Shown here one piece after another: positions 1-5,019 of a stretch of 5,019 nucleotides of DNA. The first letter of the stretch is position 1, and the number at the start of each line of letters is the position of its first letter. The translations under genes and the position numbers were made by a program. The DNA comes from Candidatus Zixiibacteriota bacterium (lineage in GTDB: Bacteria; Zixibacteria; MSB-5A5; GN15; JACZUZ01). The notes beneath the pieces are model-generated. The model saw only the letters and a program-made list of their open reading frames with translations. It made no database searches and was not told the origin of the DNA. Location: contig JADFNA010000175.1 of assembly GCA_022563625.1 (NCBI GenBank), positions 1 to 5,019 of the forward strand, read 5' to 3'.

Positions 1-29
1 CCTACCTCAGCGAATAACAACGCCTTCCC

Positions 30-1206
30 CTAAATACGCGCCTCTTTGGACTTGATAAGCGACCAGCGTATGGCTGACGGACCCAGGACTTCAAAGAAAA
101 TAACCGTCGTCAGAATGATAGAGTGGATTTTCATAGCCAGCTCCGGGTCGCTCTCGGCCAGCGCGGAAGCCAGGCCGATGGCCACACCGCCTTGGGCGAT
201 CAGGGATGGACCGAGGTACTTCCCGATAGTCTCACTCAGCTTGAGCTTTTTCCAGAACAATCGAACACTCCCGACTTTCCCCAGGCCGCTCAGGATCATG
301 TATCCCGCCCCGGCAAGACCCAAAGCAGGCAGGAGATCCATACGCAAAGAGGCCCCGCTCAGTACGATAAAAAGCGATATACAGAGGCTGCTCGGCCTGG
401 CGCATTTCGACATATATCAGCCGATGCATCATGGACATATTCGTGGTCACTATTCCCATCACCATGGCAGACAAAAGCGGATTGACTCCGAGCGATTTGG
501 CCAGACCCGTGATCACCAGAATTCCGGCCAAAAACGCCAGAAAAAGTTCGGCCTGATCTTCGACTCTGCCCTCCCACCAGGACAGCAGGGCGCCGCAGGT
601 GTAGCCGATTATCACCCCGCCGACGAGTTTTGCGATCAGCCAGGTCAGGGAGGTCAAAATCGAAGTATCTATCCCGGACCCGCCAATTGTTTGTATCAGT
701 TCAAAGGTCAGAATGCTCAGGATGTTTGAGATACCAACAACGAAAATCAGCATTTCGGTCAGTGGACCCGCTGAGTTGAACTCACGGGTCACCAGCAAAG
801 CGGCCCCCGGGGAGGTCGTGATCGAAATCGCTCCCATCAGAGCGGAGAAATACAGGTCCCCGACAATCAGGTACATGCCGCAGGTGACGAGCGTGAAACA
901 GACGCCTGCGACCATCAGCGTCAGGCGGACCAGGCTAGGACCGACATTCTTGATGCGGTGTATCTCGAAAACGCCGCCAATCGCAAACAACAGCATGCCC
1001 AGGGCCAAGTCCTTGACCACGGCGATATCAACAGCGATTGCATCGGTCACCAAATGCAGCCCGGACGGGCCGATCAGCACACCAATGAGCAAATAGCCGG
1101 TGATTTTGGGTATATGGACTTTTTGGCAGATCCGACCGCTAAACAGCCCCAGGACAATGACGAGGCCGATGGCCAAAAGTCCGTGCAAGAAGAATTCAAC
1201 ACTCAT
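30..1206 (-). CDS. CPA2/Kef-type cation:proton antiporter, membrane domain only, interrupted by a +1 frameshift
   Basis: Inner-membrane sodium/hydrogen exchanger-like protein, expected to exchange monovalent cations for protons. It starts at ATG 1206-1204. A purine-rich GGAAAAGG lies upstream, about 14 bases away, so the ribosome site is only fair. The first 279 codons are in one frame and the last 112 in another. Removing one base from the A run at 369-373 gives a continuous protein of 391 residues ending at TAG 32-30, the usual size of the membrane domain, with about 12-13 hydrophobic segments and no C-terminal TrkA-N or USP domain. Family signatures seen: GYLLIGVLIGPSGL (37-50), TSPGAALLVTREF (131-143), GPLTE (147-151), EQPLYIAF (272-279) joining to IVLSGASLRMDLLPALG (280-296), then AQGGVAIGLA and FFEVLGPSAIRW near the end. 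The acidic pair expected in TM5 is replaced by S160-N161. As read, translation would leave frame after F279 and stop at 232, losing the last membrane segments. It may be a pseudogene or carry an assembly error. Divergent from the barrel gene. Confidence 0.88.
369..373 (-). other. Frameshift site in the antiporter gene (run of five A on +, five T in the coding strand)
   Basis: Reading the coding strand, the codons for I-A-F are followed by TAT CGT ACT, which breaks family similarity. Dropping one T of the five gives I-A-F-I-V-L-S-G-A-S, the conserved segment of this exchanger family. The two frames overlap between 232 and 413, and similarity switches exactly here. One inserted base explains everything. 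A homopolymer is where both sequencing indels and real slippage occur; the sequence alone cannot separate them. Confidence 0.85.
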
Positions 1207-1235
1207 TGCTGATATTACGGCCTTTTCCGACGTTC

Positions 1236-1247
1236 AGACTTAAGTCT
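1236..1247. promoter_or_regulatory. 12-bp perfect palindrome, candidate operator of the divergent region
   Basis: AGACTTAAGTCT is its own reverse complement. It lies 30 bases upstream of the antiporter start codon and 245 bases upstream of the barrel gene, where a repressor or activator of the minus-strand gene could sit. No regulator gene is visible in the window, so the role is inferred only from symmetry and position; a palindrome of this length could arise by chance. Confidence 0.25.
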
Positions 1248-1344
1248 TGCACTCCACACAAAGGACACTGATGAACATGTCTATTGCCGTATTGCCGTCA
1301 AAATGGAACCTGTCCGCCGAATCAAGGAAATACTGCTGAGCTAG

Positions 1345-1365
1345 TTCAGTCAACAAGAGACTGAA
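1345..1365. promoter_or_regulatory. Inverted repeat TTCAGTC-N7-GACTGAA in the divergent intergenic region
   Basis: Two perfect 7-bp arms (1345-1351 and 1359-1365) flank a 7-base centre AACAAGA; a G-T pair would extend the stem by one. The 14-base centre-to-centre arm spacing would suit a dimeric DNA-binding protein. As RNA it would form a modest hairpin. There is no following T run in either direction, so it is not an intrinsic terminator. It lies upstream of the candidate promoter at 1427-1455. Confidence 0.35.
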
Positions 1366-1386
1366 TGAGCGTGGCTGAGATTGACC

Positions 1387-1422
1387 GGAGACAGTGGAGG
1401 CAATGGAGACAATGGCGGCAAT
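1387..1422 (+). repeat. Four tandem imperfect 9-bp repeats upstream of the barrel gene
   Basis: Units: GGAGACAGT, GGAGGCAAT, GGAGACAAT and GGCGGCAAT. Each differs from the next by one or two bases. The stretch is open in the frame of the downstream gene and would read G-D-S-G-G-N-G-D-N-G-G-N if translation began at TTG 1381. The strong ribosome site before 1492 makes that unlikely, so I treat it as non-coding. Confidence 0.7.
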
Positions 1423-1426
1423 TGGG

Positions 1427-1455
1427 TTGAGTTTTGGCTCTCAGGCGCCGATAAC
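1427..1455 (+). promoter_or_regulatory. Candidate sigma-70-type promoter of the outer-membrane barrel gene
   Basis: TTGAGT (1427-1432) and GATAAC (1450-1455) each match four of six consensus bases and are separated by the ideal 17 bases. Transcription would begin near 1462, giving a leader of about 30 bases that includes the ribosome site at 1477-1484. The housekeeping consensus of this organism is unknown, so this remains tentative. Confidence 0.3.
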
Positions 1456-1476
1456 CTGAATGGATATACGCGGACG

Positions 1477-1484
1477 AAGGGGAG
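1477..1484 (+). promoter_or_regulatory. Ribosome binding site deciding the start of the barrel gene
   Basis: AAGGGGAG lies seven bases before ATG 1492. This favours ATG 1492 over the in-frame TTG at 1381, and over the in-frame ATGs at 1501, 1504, 1510 and 1513, which would sit 16 or more bases away. Confidence 0.7.
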
Positions 1485-1491
1485 CGTACAA

Positions 1492-1518
1492 ATGATACTA
1501 ATGATGCAAATGATGCAA
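1492..1518 (+). repeat. Three 9-bp units forming the first nine codons of the barrel gene
   Basis: ATGATACTA is followed by two identical copies of ATGATGCAA, encoding M-I-L, M-M-Q and M-M-Q. Because the unit is nine bases, gain or loss of a copy keeps the frame. Each copy adds ATG codons in frame, so several alternative starts sit close together. Confidence 0.75.
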
Positions 1519-2199
1519 AAATACCACACGTTGCTGATACTGACAGCCACGATTGCTGTCATCGGCCAGCCGGCCCTGGCCGGGGACCGTTTCGGCTCGG
1601 GTGGCAAGCGGACAAGTTTTGGAATCTTCGCCGGCGCCTCAAACGTGACCGGCAAAATCGACGGTGTGGGCACCTTCGGTTTTCCGGTTAAACTGGGGGC
1701 CGACTCGCTCTATCGAAACCTGCATAGCTTCGGTTTTGAATACGCCGAGCATTTGGGTAAAGTCACCCTGGCCACAGGGATCAGCTACACTTCAGTGGAG
1801 GCGACCGGCGCGCTGAAACGCTCTTTGGGCCTATCCGAGGACTCTTCGCTGAGCGTCGGCTATCTGGACCTGCCGATCACATACCGGGTCAATCTGCGCA
1901 GCGTAGAGAGTGATGAATGGAATGTTTCAATCGGGGTATCATTGGTAGGTATGTTTGATTTTGTGAACTCCACTCAGGACATCTTCGGGTCTGCCGGCGC
2001 GGCGTCTGAAGGCGCAGGCGGTCTATCAGATAAACATATCGACTTCGGTATCGGATTCGGCGCAGAGATGGCGGTCCGGCAGCGTGTGAGCGGCGACTGG
2101 TATATCGCCGGACGCGCAGGAGCGCGCACACCGATCAGCGGCGTTTCTCGCGCCCCGAGCGGGTTTCTCCAATTCGGCATGCTCTGGCTTGAGCCGTAA
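1492..2199 (+). CDS. Small outer-membrane beta-barrel protein, about eight strands
   Basis: Exported protein of 235 residues whose specific function I do not recognise. Residues 1-30 form a signal peptide: a Met-rich start, K10, the hydrophobic core LLILTATIAVIG, and a likely cleavage at PALA/GD (after residue 30). The mature part shows alternating, aromatic-rich amphipathic strands typical of small barrels. They lie near 41-52, 78-88, 90-106, 118-136, 143-159, 182-200, 202-216 and 223-235, suggesting an eight-stranded barrel of the OMP_b-brl type. The segment GYLDLPITYRVNL (123-135) resembles the YLEIP-like strand often seen in these porin-like proteins. A Gly/Ala/Ser-rich stretch (166-178) looks like an extracellular loop. 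The C-terminus is LWLEP rather than the classic terminal Phe. Start chosen at ATG 1492 from the ribosome site; a longer form from TTG 1381 would bury the signal peptide behind 37 low-complexity residues. Such barrels may be structural, adhesive or permeability proteins. Confidence 0.8.
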   Translation: MILMMQMMQKYHTLLILTATIAVIGQPALAGDRFGSGGKRTSFGIFAGASNVTGKIDGVGTFGFPVKLGADSLYRNLHSFGFEYAEHLGKVTLATGISYTSVEATGALKRSLGLSEDSSLSVGYLDLPITYRVNLRSVESDEWNVSIGVSLVGMFDFVNSTQDIFGSAGAASEGAGGLSDKHIDFGIGFGAEMAVRQRVSGDWYIAGRAGARTPISGVSRAPSGFLQFGMLWLEP

Positions 2200-2279
2200 C
2201 AACGGTCCGTACAAACACCCCTGCTCGCCAGCGGCCTTCTGCGCTTTACATAATCAGTCACATCGGCTAGTTTGCTTGC

Positions 2280-3707
2280 ATGTCTCAAGCGGTCGATTCT
2301 TCTTTGTTGGGCAATACTCCCGGCCATCCCAATTTAAGCGCCAGCGGCGGCAGCCGTTTGGTGTCGTCAATCGTAATTGCCCTGGCCCTGACCGGGGCGG
2401 CCGCAGCGGTATTCTTTGTCCGCGACAGGGATATGCTCGGCTATGCAACCCTGGCTGTCCCAATCATAATCGGCGTGGTCTGCCATCCGCGCCTGGCGCT
2501 CTATCAATTCATCTTTAGTCTTTTTGTTGGGATAGTTGTAATTCCAGAATCCGCCGTGAGCGTTGTCTTGCTGAGCGCGCTAGTTCTTATCGCAGCGGCA
2601 GCGCTTGATCTGGCGCTGAAACCTGAACAGGCGAAATCTTTTCCGGCGCTTTCCGCAAATTACATTGCCCTTCTGGCGGCCCTGTTCCTGACAGCCCTTT
2701 TCGCCTTTGAGCCCTCGCAATCTATCCGCTCAATCACCAGGGTCGGAGTAGTATTTGTCACATTCCTGGCGCTTGTCAGACTGCTGCGCTACTTCAGAAC
2801 TGGCGAAGCGTTGCGCGTTTATTTTCTGGCGGCAACCGCACATGCGGTTTTTGCCGCCGGCGCTTTCATTGCTTCCGGCGGACAACTCAGATCGTTTGCC
2901 TTTGCGCCGGCAATCTTGGATGACTTACTGCTTCTGGCGCTGCCAGTCGGTCTGGCGCTTTATCTCGGCGCCCGCGCAGGTGAGGGCCGATGGTATGCGC
3001 TGGGCGCCGTGATTGTATTCGCCGGATTGATAGCTACGCAGTCACGCGCCGCGCTAATGTTTGGACTACTGGGATCATCGCTGGTGATGTATTTTATGAC
3101 ACGGCGCACAGCTCAATTTCAAAACTCAATCCAACTGGCCCTGGCCCGCTCCCGGGTGCGCGGAATCTTTCTGGTAACAGGCGCCTGCGTCTTGCTTTCA
3201 CTGGTCTTCCTGTCGGACCTGTTTGCCGGAATTGCGGAACGTTTCGAGCGAATCATTACAACAGATCCCGGCGGAACATTCAAATTGCGACTGATACTCT
3301 GGAAAGGAGCGCTTCTTGCCTTCTGGGACAATCCGCTGTTTGGTATCGGTCCCGGTAATTTCACTTCTATACACAATATTTATTCGCAAATGCATATGGA
3401 CCCCGGGTGGTATTGGGTGCGCGGACTTTCAGCGACCAGTCTCTTCATGCATTATCTGGCTGAAACAGGCATGGTCGGGACAGTGATTATGCTTTCGCTA
3501 TTTGTCAAACAGTTGCGTCTGGCCCGCGCTGGCCTGCAAAAGCTCGGCACAGGCGGCGGCCTGCGTGTTGCGTTGTATGTCATCAGCTTTCTCGTGTTAC
3601 TGACAACTATTTTCGAAGCCGGCTGGCTCTGGGGACATGCCAGTATGATAGCGGTTCTGTTCTTCGCAATAATCTCTTCACAGTCCCGCACACTCTCAAC
3701 CCCATAA
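2280..3707 (+). CDS. O-antigen ligase/polymerase family membrane protein (Wzy_C/WaaL-like)
   Basis: Inner-membrane protein of 475 residues with about 12-14 hydrophobic segments (for example 28-48, 72-88, 127-143, 179-198, 209-229, 255-272, 296-314, 388-409, 430-445, 448-466). Family hallmarks appear in order: TQSRAALM (253-260; usual TxSRGA), a basic stretch and TM near 290-314, then the large periplasmic loop with RLILWKGALLAF (337-348), NPLFGIGPGNF (351-361) and LFMHYLAETGMVG (388-400). These proteins transfer or polymerise lipid-linked glycan on the periplasmic side; ligase and polymerase cannot be told apart by sequence alone. The usual His-Asn before the LAETG segment is replaced by T386-S387, though H365-N366 and H372 lie nearby. 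The start is ATG 2280, since an in-frame TAG at 2268 excludes anything longer, but no Shine-Dalgarno is visible. It begins 80 bases after the barrel gene; CATAAT at 2249-2254 could be a weak -10. Confidence 0.87.
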   Translation: MSQAVDSSLLGNTPGHPNLSASGGSRLVSSIVIALALTGAAAAVFFVRDRDMLGYATLAVPIIIGVVCHPRLALYQFIFSLFVGIVVIPESAVSVVLLSALVLIAAAALDLALKPEQAKSFPALSANYIALLAALFLTALFAFEPSQSIRSITRVGVVFVTFLALVRLLRYFRTGEALRVYFLAATAHAVFAAGAFIASGGQLRSFAFAPAILDDLLLLALPVGLALYLGARAGEGRWYALGAVIVFAGLIATQSRAALMFGLLGSSLVMYFMTRRTAQFQNSIQLALARSRVRGIFLVTGACVLLSLVFLSDLFAGIAERFERIITTDPGGTFKLRLILWKGALLAFWDNPLFGIGPGNFTSIHNIYSQMHMDPGWYWVRGLSATSLFMHYLAETGMVGTVIMLSLFVKQLRLARAGLQKLGTGGGLRVALYVISFLVLLTTIFEAGWLWGHASMIAVLFFAIISSQSRTLSTP

Positions 3708-3716
3708 TCCCCCCTT

Positions 3717-3735
3717 GCCGGATCGACAATCCGGC
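3717..3735 (+). terminator. GC-rich hairpin just after the O-antigen ligase-like gene, weak terminator candidate
   Basis: GCCGGAT (3717-3723) and ATCCGGC (3729-3735) form a perfect 7-bp stem around the pentaloop CGACA, nine bases after the stop codon. The downstream GCTATCTTAAAT lacks a real T tract, so termination would be inefficient or Rho-dependent. It could instead protect the 3' end. Its place before a gene with its own promoter supports a transcript end here. Confidence 0.45.
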
Positions 3736-3795
3736 GCTATCTTAAATGCAGTTCGGCTTTAGCCCGCAACAGATAGAAACGCCATCATGCAATCC

Positions 3796-3806
3796 TGTCT
3801 CAGACA
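3796..3806. promoter_or_regulatory. 11-bp inverted repeat TGTCT-C-AGACA upstream of the PorV-like gene
   Basis: Two perfect 5-bp arms around a single C, about 55 bases upstream of the candidate -35. Symmetry is the only evidence, and a repeat of this length can occur by chance in a 259-base gap. It is listed because this gap holds several such elements. Confidence 0.2.
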
Positions 3807-3846
3807 CTTTATCGTCGCCGCTAGTCTACCATTCCCGGTTCGACCA

Positions 3847-3862
3847 CAGGTTATCTCAGGTT
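3847..3862 (+). promoter_or_regulatory. Direct repeat of CAGGTT one helical turn apart, beside the -35 region
   Basis: CAGGTT occurs at 3847-3852 and 3857-3862, a ten-base period, so both copies face the same side of the helix. They abut the candidate -35 at 3861-3866. This arrangement is typical of tandem activator or response-regulator half-sites. No such regulator is seen in the window. Confidence 0.25.
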
Positions 3863-3888
3863 CTGTGCGGTACAGTATCTGATATAGT
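3861..3888 (+). promoter_or_regulatory. Candidate extended -10 promoter of the PorV/PorQ-like gene
   Basis: TATAGT (3883-3888) matches five of six -10 bases and is preceded by TG one base upstream (TGATATAGT), the extended -10 pattern. The -35 candidate TTCTGT (3861-3866) is poor with a 16-base spacer, as is common for extended -10 promoters. The start would be near 3895, giving a leader of about 70 bases. A second option is TTGACC (3894-3899) with TACCTT (3917-3922) at 17 bases. Confidence 0.4.
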
Positions 3889-3890
3889 AC
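3870..3890. promoter_or_regulatory. 21-bp imperfect palindrome covering the -10 element, candidate operator
   Basis: The pattern is GTAC-N2-TATC-N-GATA-N2-GTAC: eight of ten positions pair symmetrically about the central T at 3880. It fully covers the candidate -10 (3883-3888), so a bound dimer would block RNA polymerase. The size fits two half-sites of a helix-turn-helix dimer. No cognate regulator lies in the window. Confidence 0.35.
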
Positions 3891-3956
3891 GCCTTGACCA
3901 ATCCGGCCTGCTTGCTTACCTTGCATTTGTGTCTGGTATTTGAACGCCTTCACTGC

Positions 3957-3964
3957 AGGAGGAT
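3957..3964 (+). promoter_or_regulatory. Strong ribosome binding site of the PorV/PorQ-like gene
   Basis: AGGAGGAT is a full Shine-Dalgarno match. AGGAGG ends four bases before ATG 3967, a little tight but clearly selecting this start. Confidence 0.75.
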
Positions 3965-3966
3965 AA

Positions 3967-5019
3967 ATGCACAGAAAATTGATTCTCATTTTCTCACTTG
4001 TCGCCGGTCTGACGTCGGTCGTAAACGGCGCATCGGCCAGCTCCGCTCTTTTTCTTCTAATACCTCCCTCTGCACGAGCCAACGGTCTCGGCGGCGCATC
4101 AATCACCCTTGTCGACGAAGAATCTTCGATCAGTAATCCAGGAGCGCTTGGATTGTTTCATCTGAATCACTTCTTCTCTTTCTCCGCGCCGAACAATACG
4201 GCCTGGCTGCCAAAGCTAGCAGATGATATTAATCTTAAAGCGTTTTCATTCAGCGCCGGATTACCGGCAACACTCTCCCCGGCCAATACCGCCAGTCCGT
4301 TCAGGCTGTCTTTCGCCGGAGCATTTTCAAAAGTCAGCCTGGACTTCGGCAGATTTCCGCGGACAGACACTTTTGGAAATATCGTTGGATTTGATGAACC
4401 TGTGGACGAAGTTGAGTCCTTCTCATTCGGAATCGGAGTAGAGTATTTCCTTCGCTTGGGCGTGGGACTTACATACCAGGATGTCACATCAACACTGACT
4501 AACATTGGCGCTGGCCAGCAAGCGGGTATGGAGGAGGCACACGCCAACGCAGGCGTGATCGGCGTAATCCTTGAAGCGCCATTTTCCAGTATCCTCTCAG
4601 CCGGGCGCGGGTCTTTGGCGCGCGGTGAAAGGACTCCCTGGGACCTGACACTTTCAGTGGCGCGTGTCACAACTATTTTCTCCGATGATCTTATCTTTCC
4701 CGGCGCCATGCAGGATGATCGGATGGCAGAAGTTAAAAGAAGCGGGCATTCTCTCTATGCCGCATTGAACGGTGATCATGTATCCCGGCTTTCGCTTCGC
4801 CTGGTTTATGAAAATGATTCCGATGGCGCCGATAGCTCGGCCGGAGTGACCAGGCGCTCTGGCATTGAAATCGGACTCTATGACATTGCATATTTGCGCT
4901 CGGGAGTGATAGACGACGTGAGAATAAGCCGGCAAAAAGTGAAAACGTACGGCTTCGGTCTGCGTCTGCGCGGCCTGCTGAAGCTCGTTTTATCTGGCCC
5001 TCCCGCCTCCGAATCATTC
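3967..5019 (+). CDS. PorV/PorQ-type (UPF0164-like) outer-membrane protein, 3' end beyond the window
   Basis: An uninterrupted reading frame of 351 codons runs to the last base without a stop, so the gene is partial at its C-terminus. Residues 1-24 are a signal peptide (HRK, then LILIFSLVAGLTSVV, probable cleavage at ASA/SS). The mature N-terminus carries the family signature: ALFLLIPPSARANGLGGASI (27-46) followed by TLVDEESSISNPGALG (47-62). This corresponds to the usual FLxIxPGARxxGMGxA...NPAGL pattern, with NPG in place of NPA. The rest alternates amphipathic strands as in an FadL-like barrel (for example 91-99, 112-126, 150-171, 227-237, 262-282). The segment 300-336, ending KTYGFGLRLRG, resembles the closing strands of the family, so probably only a few tens of residues are missing. 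In type IX secretion PorV and PorQ assist cargo release and surface anchoring, but many homologues lie in organisms without it and have no known role. It is probably transcribed from its own promoter in the 259-base upstream gap. Confidence 0.82.
   Translation, partial: MHRKLILIFSLVAGLTSVVNGASASSALFLLIPPSARANGLGGASITLVDEESSISNPGALGLFHLNHFFSFSAPNNTAWLPKLADDINLKAFSFSAGLPATLSPANTASPFRLSFAGAFSKVSLDFGRFPRTDTFGNIVGFDEPVDEVESFSFGIGVEYFLRLGVGLTYQDVTSTLTNIGAGQQAGMEEAHANAGVIGVILEAPFSSILSAGRGSLARGERTPWDLTLSVARVTTIFSDDLIFPGAMQDDRMAEVKRSGHSLYAALNGDHVSRLSLRLVYENDSDGADSSAGVTRRSGIEIGLYDIAYLRSGVIDDVRISRQKVKTYGFGLRLRGLLKLVLSGPPASESF

Noticed and set aside
46..729. Long plus-strand reading frame of 227 codons
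   Set aside because: It lies antisense to the antiporter. Its product is His/Gln/Pro-rich without any family motif, while the opposite strand encodes clear exchanger motifs.
713..1096. Plus-strand reading frame of 127 codons
   Set aside because: Antisense shadow of the antiporter N-terminal half, with no ribosome site and no recognisable domain.
1381..1491. N-terminal extension of the barrel protein from TTG 1381
   Set aside because: It would place 37 low-complexity residues before the signal peptide; the ribosome site at 1477-1484 points to ATG 1492.
1974..2327. Minus-strand reading frames opposite the end of the barrel gene
   Set aside because: Arg/Pro-rich antisense translations without motifs; the plus-strand barrel pattern is coherent throughout.
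3828..3850. tRNA-like GGTTCGA (T-loop look-alike)
   Set aside because: No pairing T arm, acceptor stem or anticodon arm can be drawn around it.
3746..3943. Plus-strand reading frame of 65 codons in the gap before the PorV-like gene
   Set aside because: No ribosome site, no membrane, signal or domain pattern, and it overlaps the promoter and palindrome elements.
4167..4709. Minus-strand reading frame of 180 codons
   Set aside because: Antisense to the PorV/PorQ-like gene, which has a signal peptide, family motif and strong ribosome site. The antisense product is Ser/Pro/Arg-rich with no motif.

Overview
The window holds four protein genes in a divergent layout, with GC-moderate DNA and dense coding. 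One gene on the minus strand (30-1206) is a membrane cation:proton antiporter of the CPA2/Kef type whose reading frame is broken by one extra base. Three genes on the plus strand follow: a small outer-membrane beta-barrel protein (1492-2199), a multi-pass O-antigen ligase/polymerase-like protein (2280-3707), and a PorV/PorQ-type (UPF0164-like) outer-membrane protein that starts at 3967 and runs off the right edge still open. I see no tRNA, rRNA, CRISPR array, transposase or phage gene.

The organism is a Gram-negative (diderm) bacterium, because two genes encode signal-peptide-bearing outer-membrane barrels and one encodes a Wzy/WaaL-like glycan enzyme. PorV/PorQ-type proteins are common in the Fibrobacteres-Chlorobi-Bacteroidetes superphylum and its uncultured relatives, so I lean that way. 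The strong Shine-Dalgarno sites before two of the genes argue against a typical Bacteroidetes member. This placement is an inference.

Region by region: 1-29 is the tail beyond the antiporter stop, with nothing recognisable. 30-1206 is the antiporter, with the frameshift at a run of five A (369-373). 1207-1491 is the divergent intergenic region, with a 12-bp palindrome, a 7-bp inverted repeat, four tandem 9-bp repeats, a candidate promoter and a good ribosome binding site. 1492-2199 is the barrel gene, whose first 27 bases are themselves 9-bp repeats. 2200-2279 is a short spacer without a clear ribosome binding site. 2280-3707 is the O-antigen ligase-like gene. 3708-3966 is a 259-base gap with a GC-rich hairpin, an extended -10 promoter overlapped by a 21-bp imperfect palindrome, and upstream direct and inverted repeats. 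3967-5019 is the PorV/PorQ-like gene.

The three plus-strand genes all concern the outer envelope: two outer-membrane barrels flank a surface-polysaccharide enzyme. Whether they work together is not shown by the sequence. In known type IX secretion, PorV-type proteins and a WaaL-type ligase act in the same surface-anchoring route, which makes the adjacency worth noting. The hairpin and new promoter before 3967 suggest the last gene is transcribed separately.
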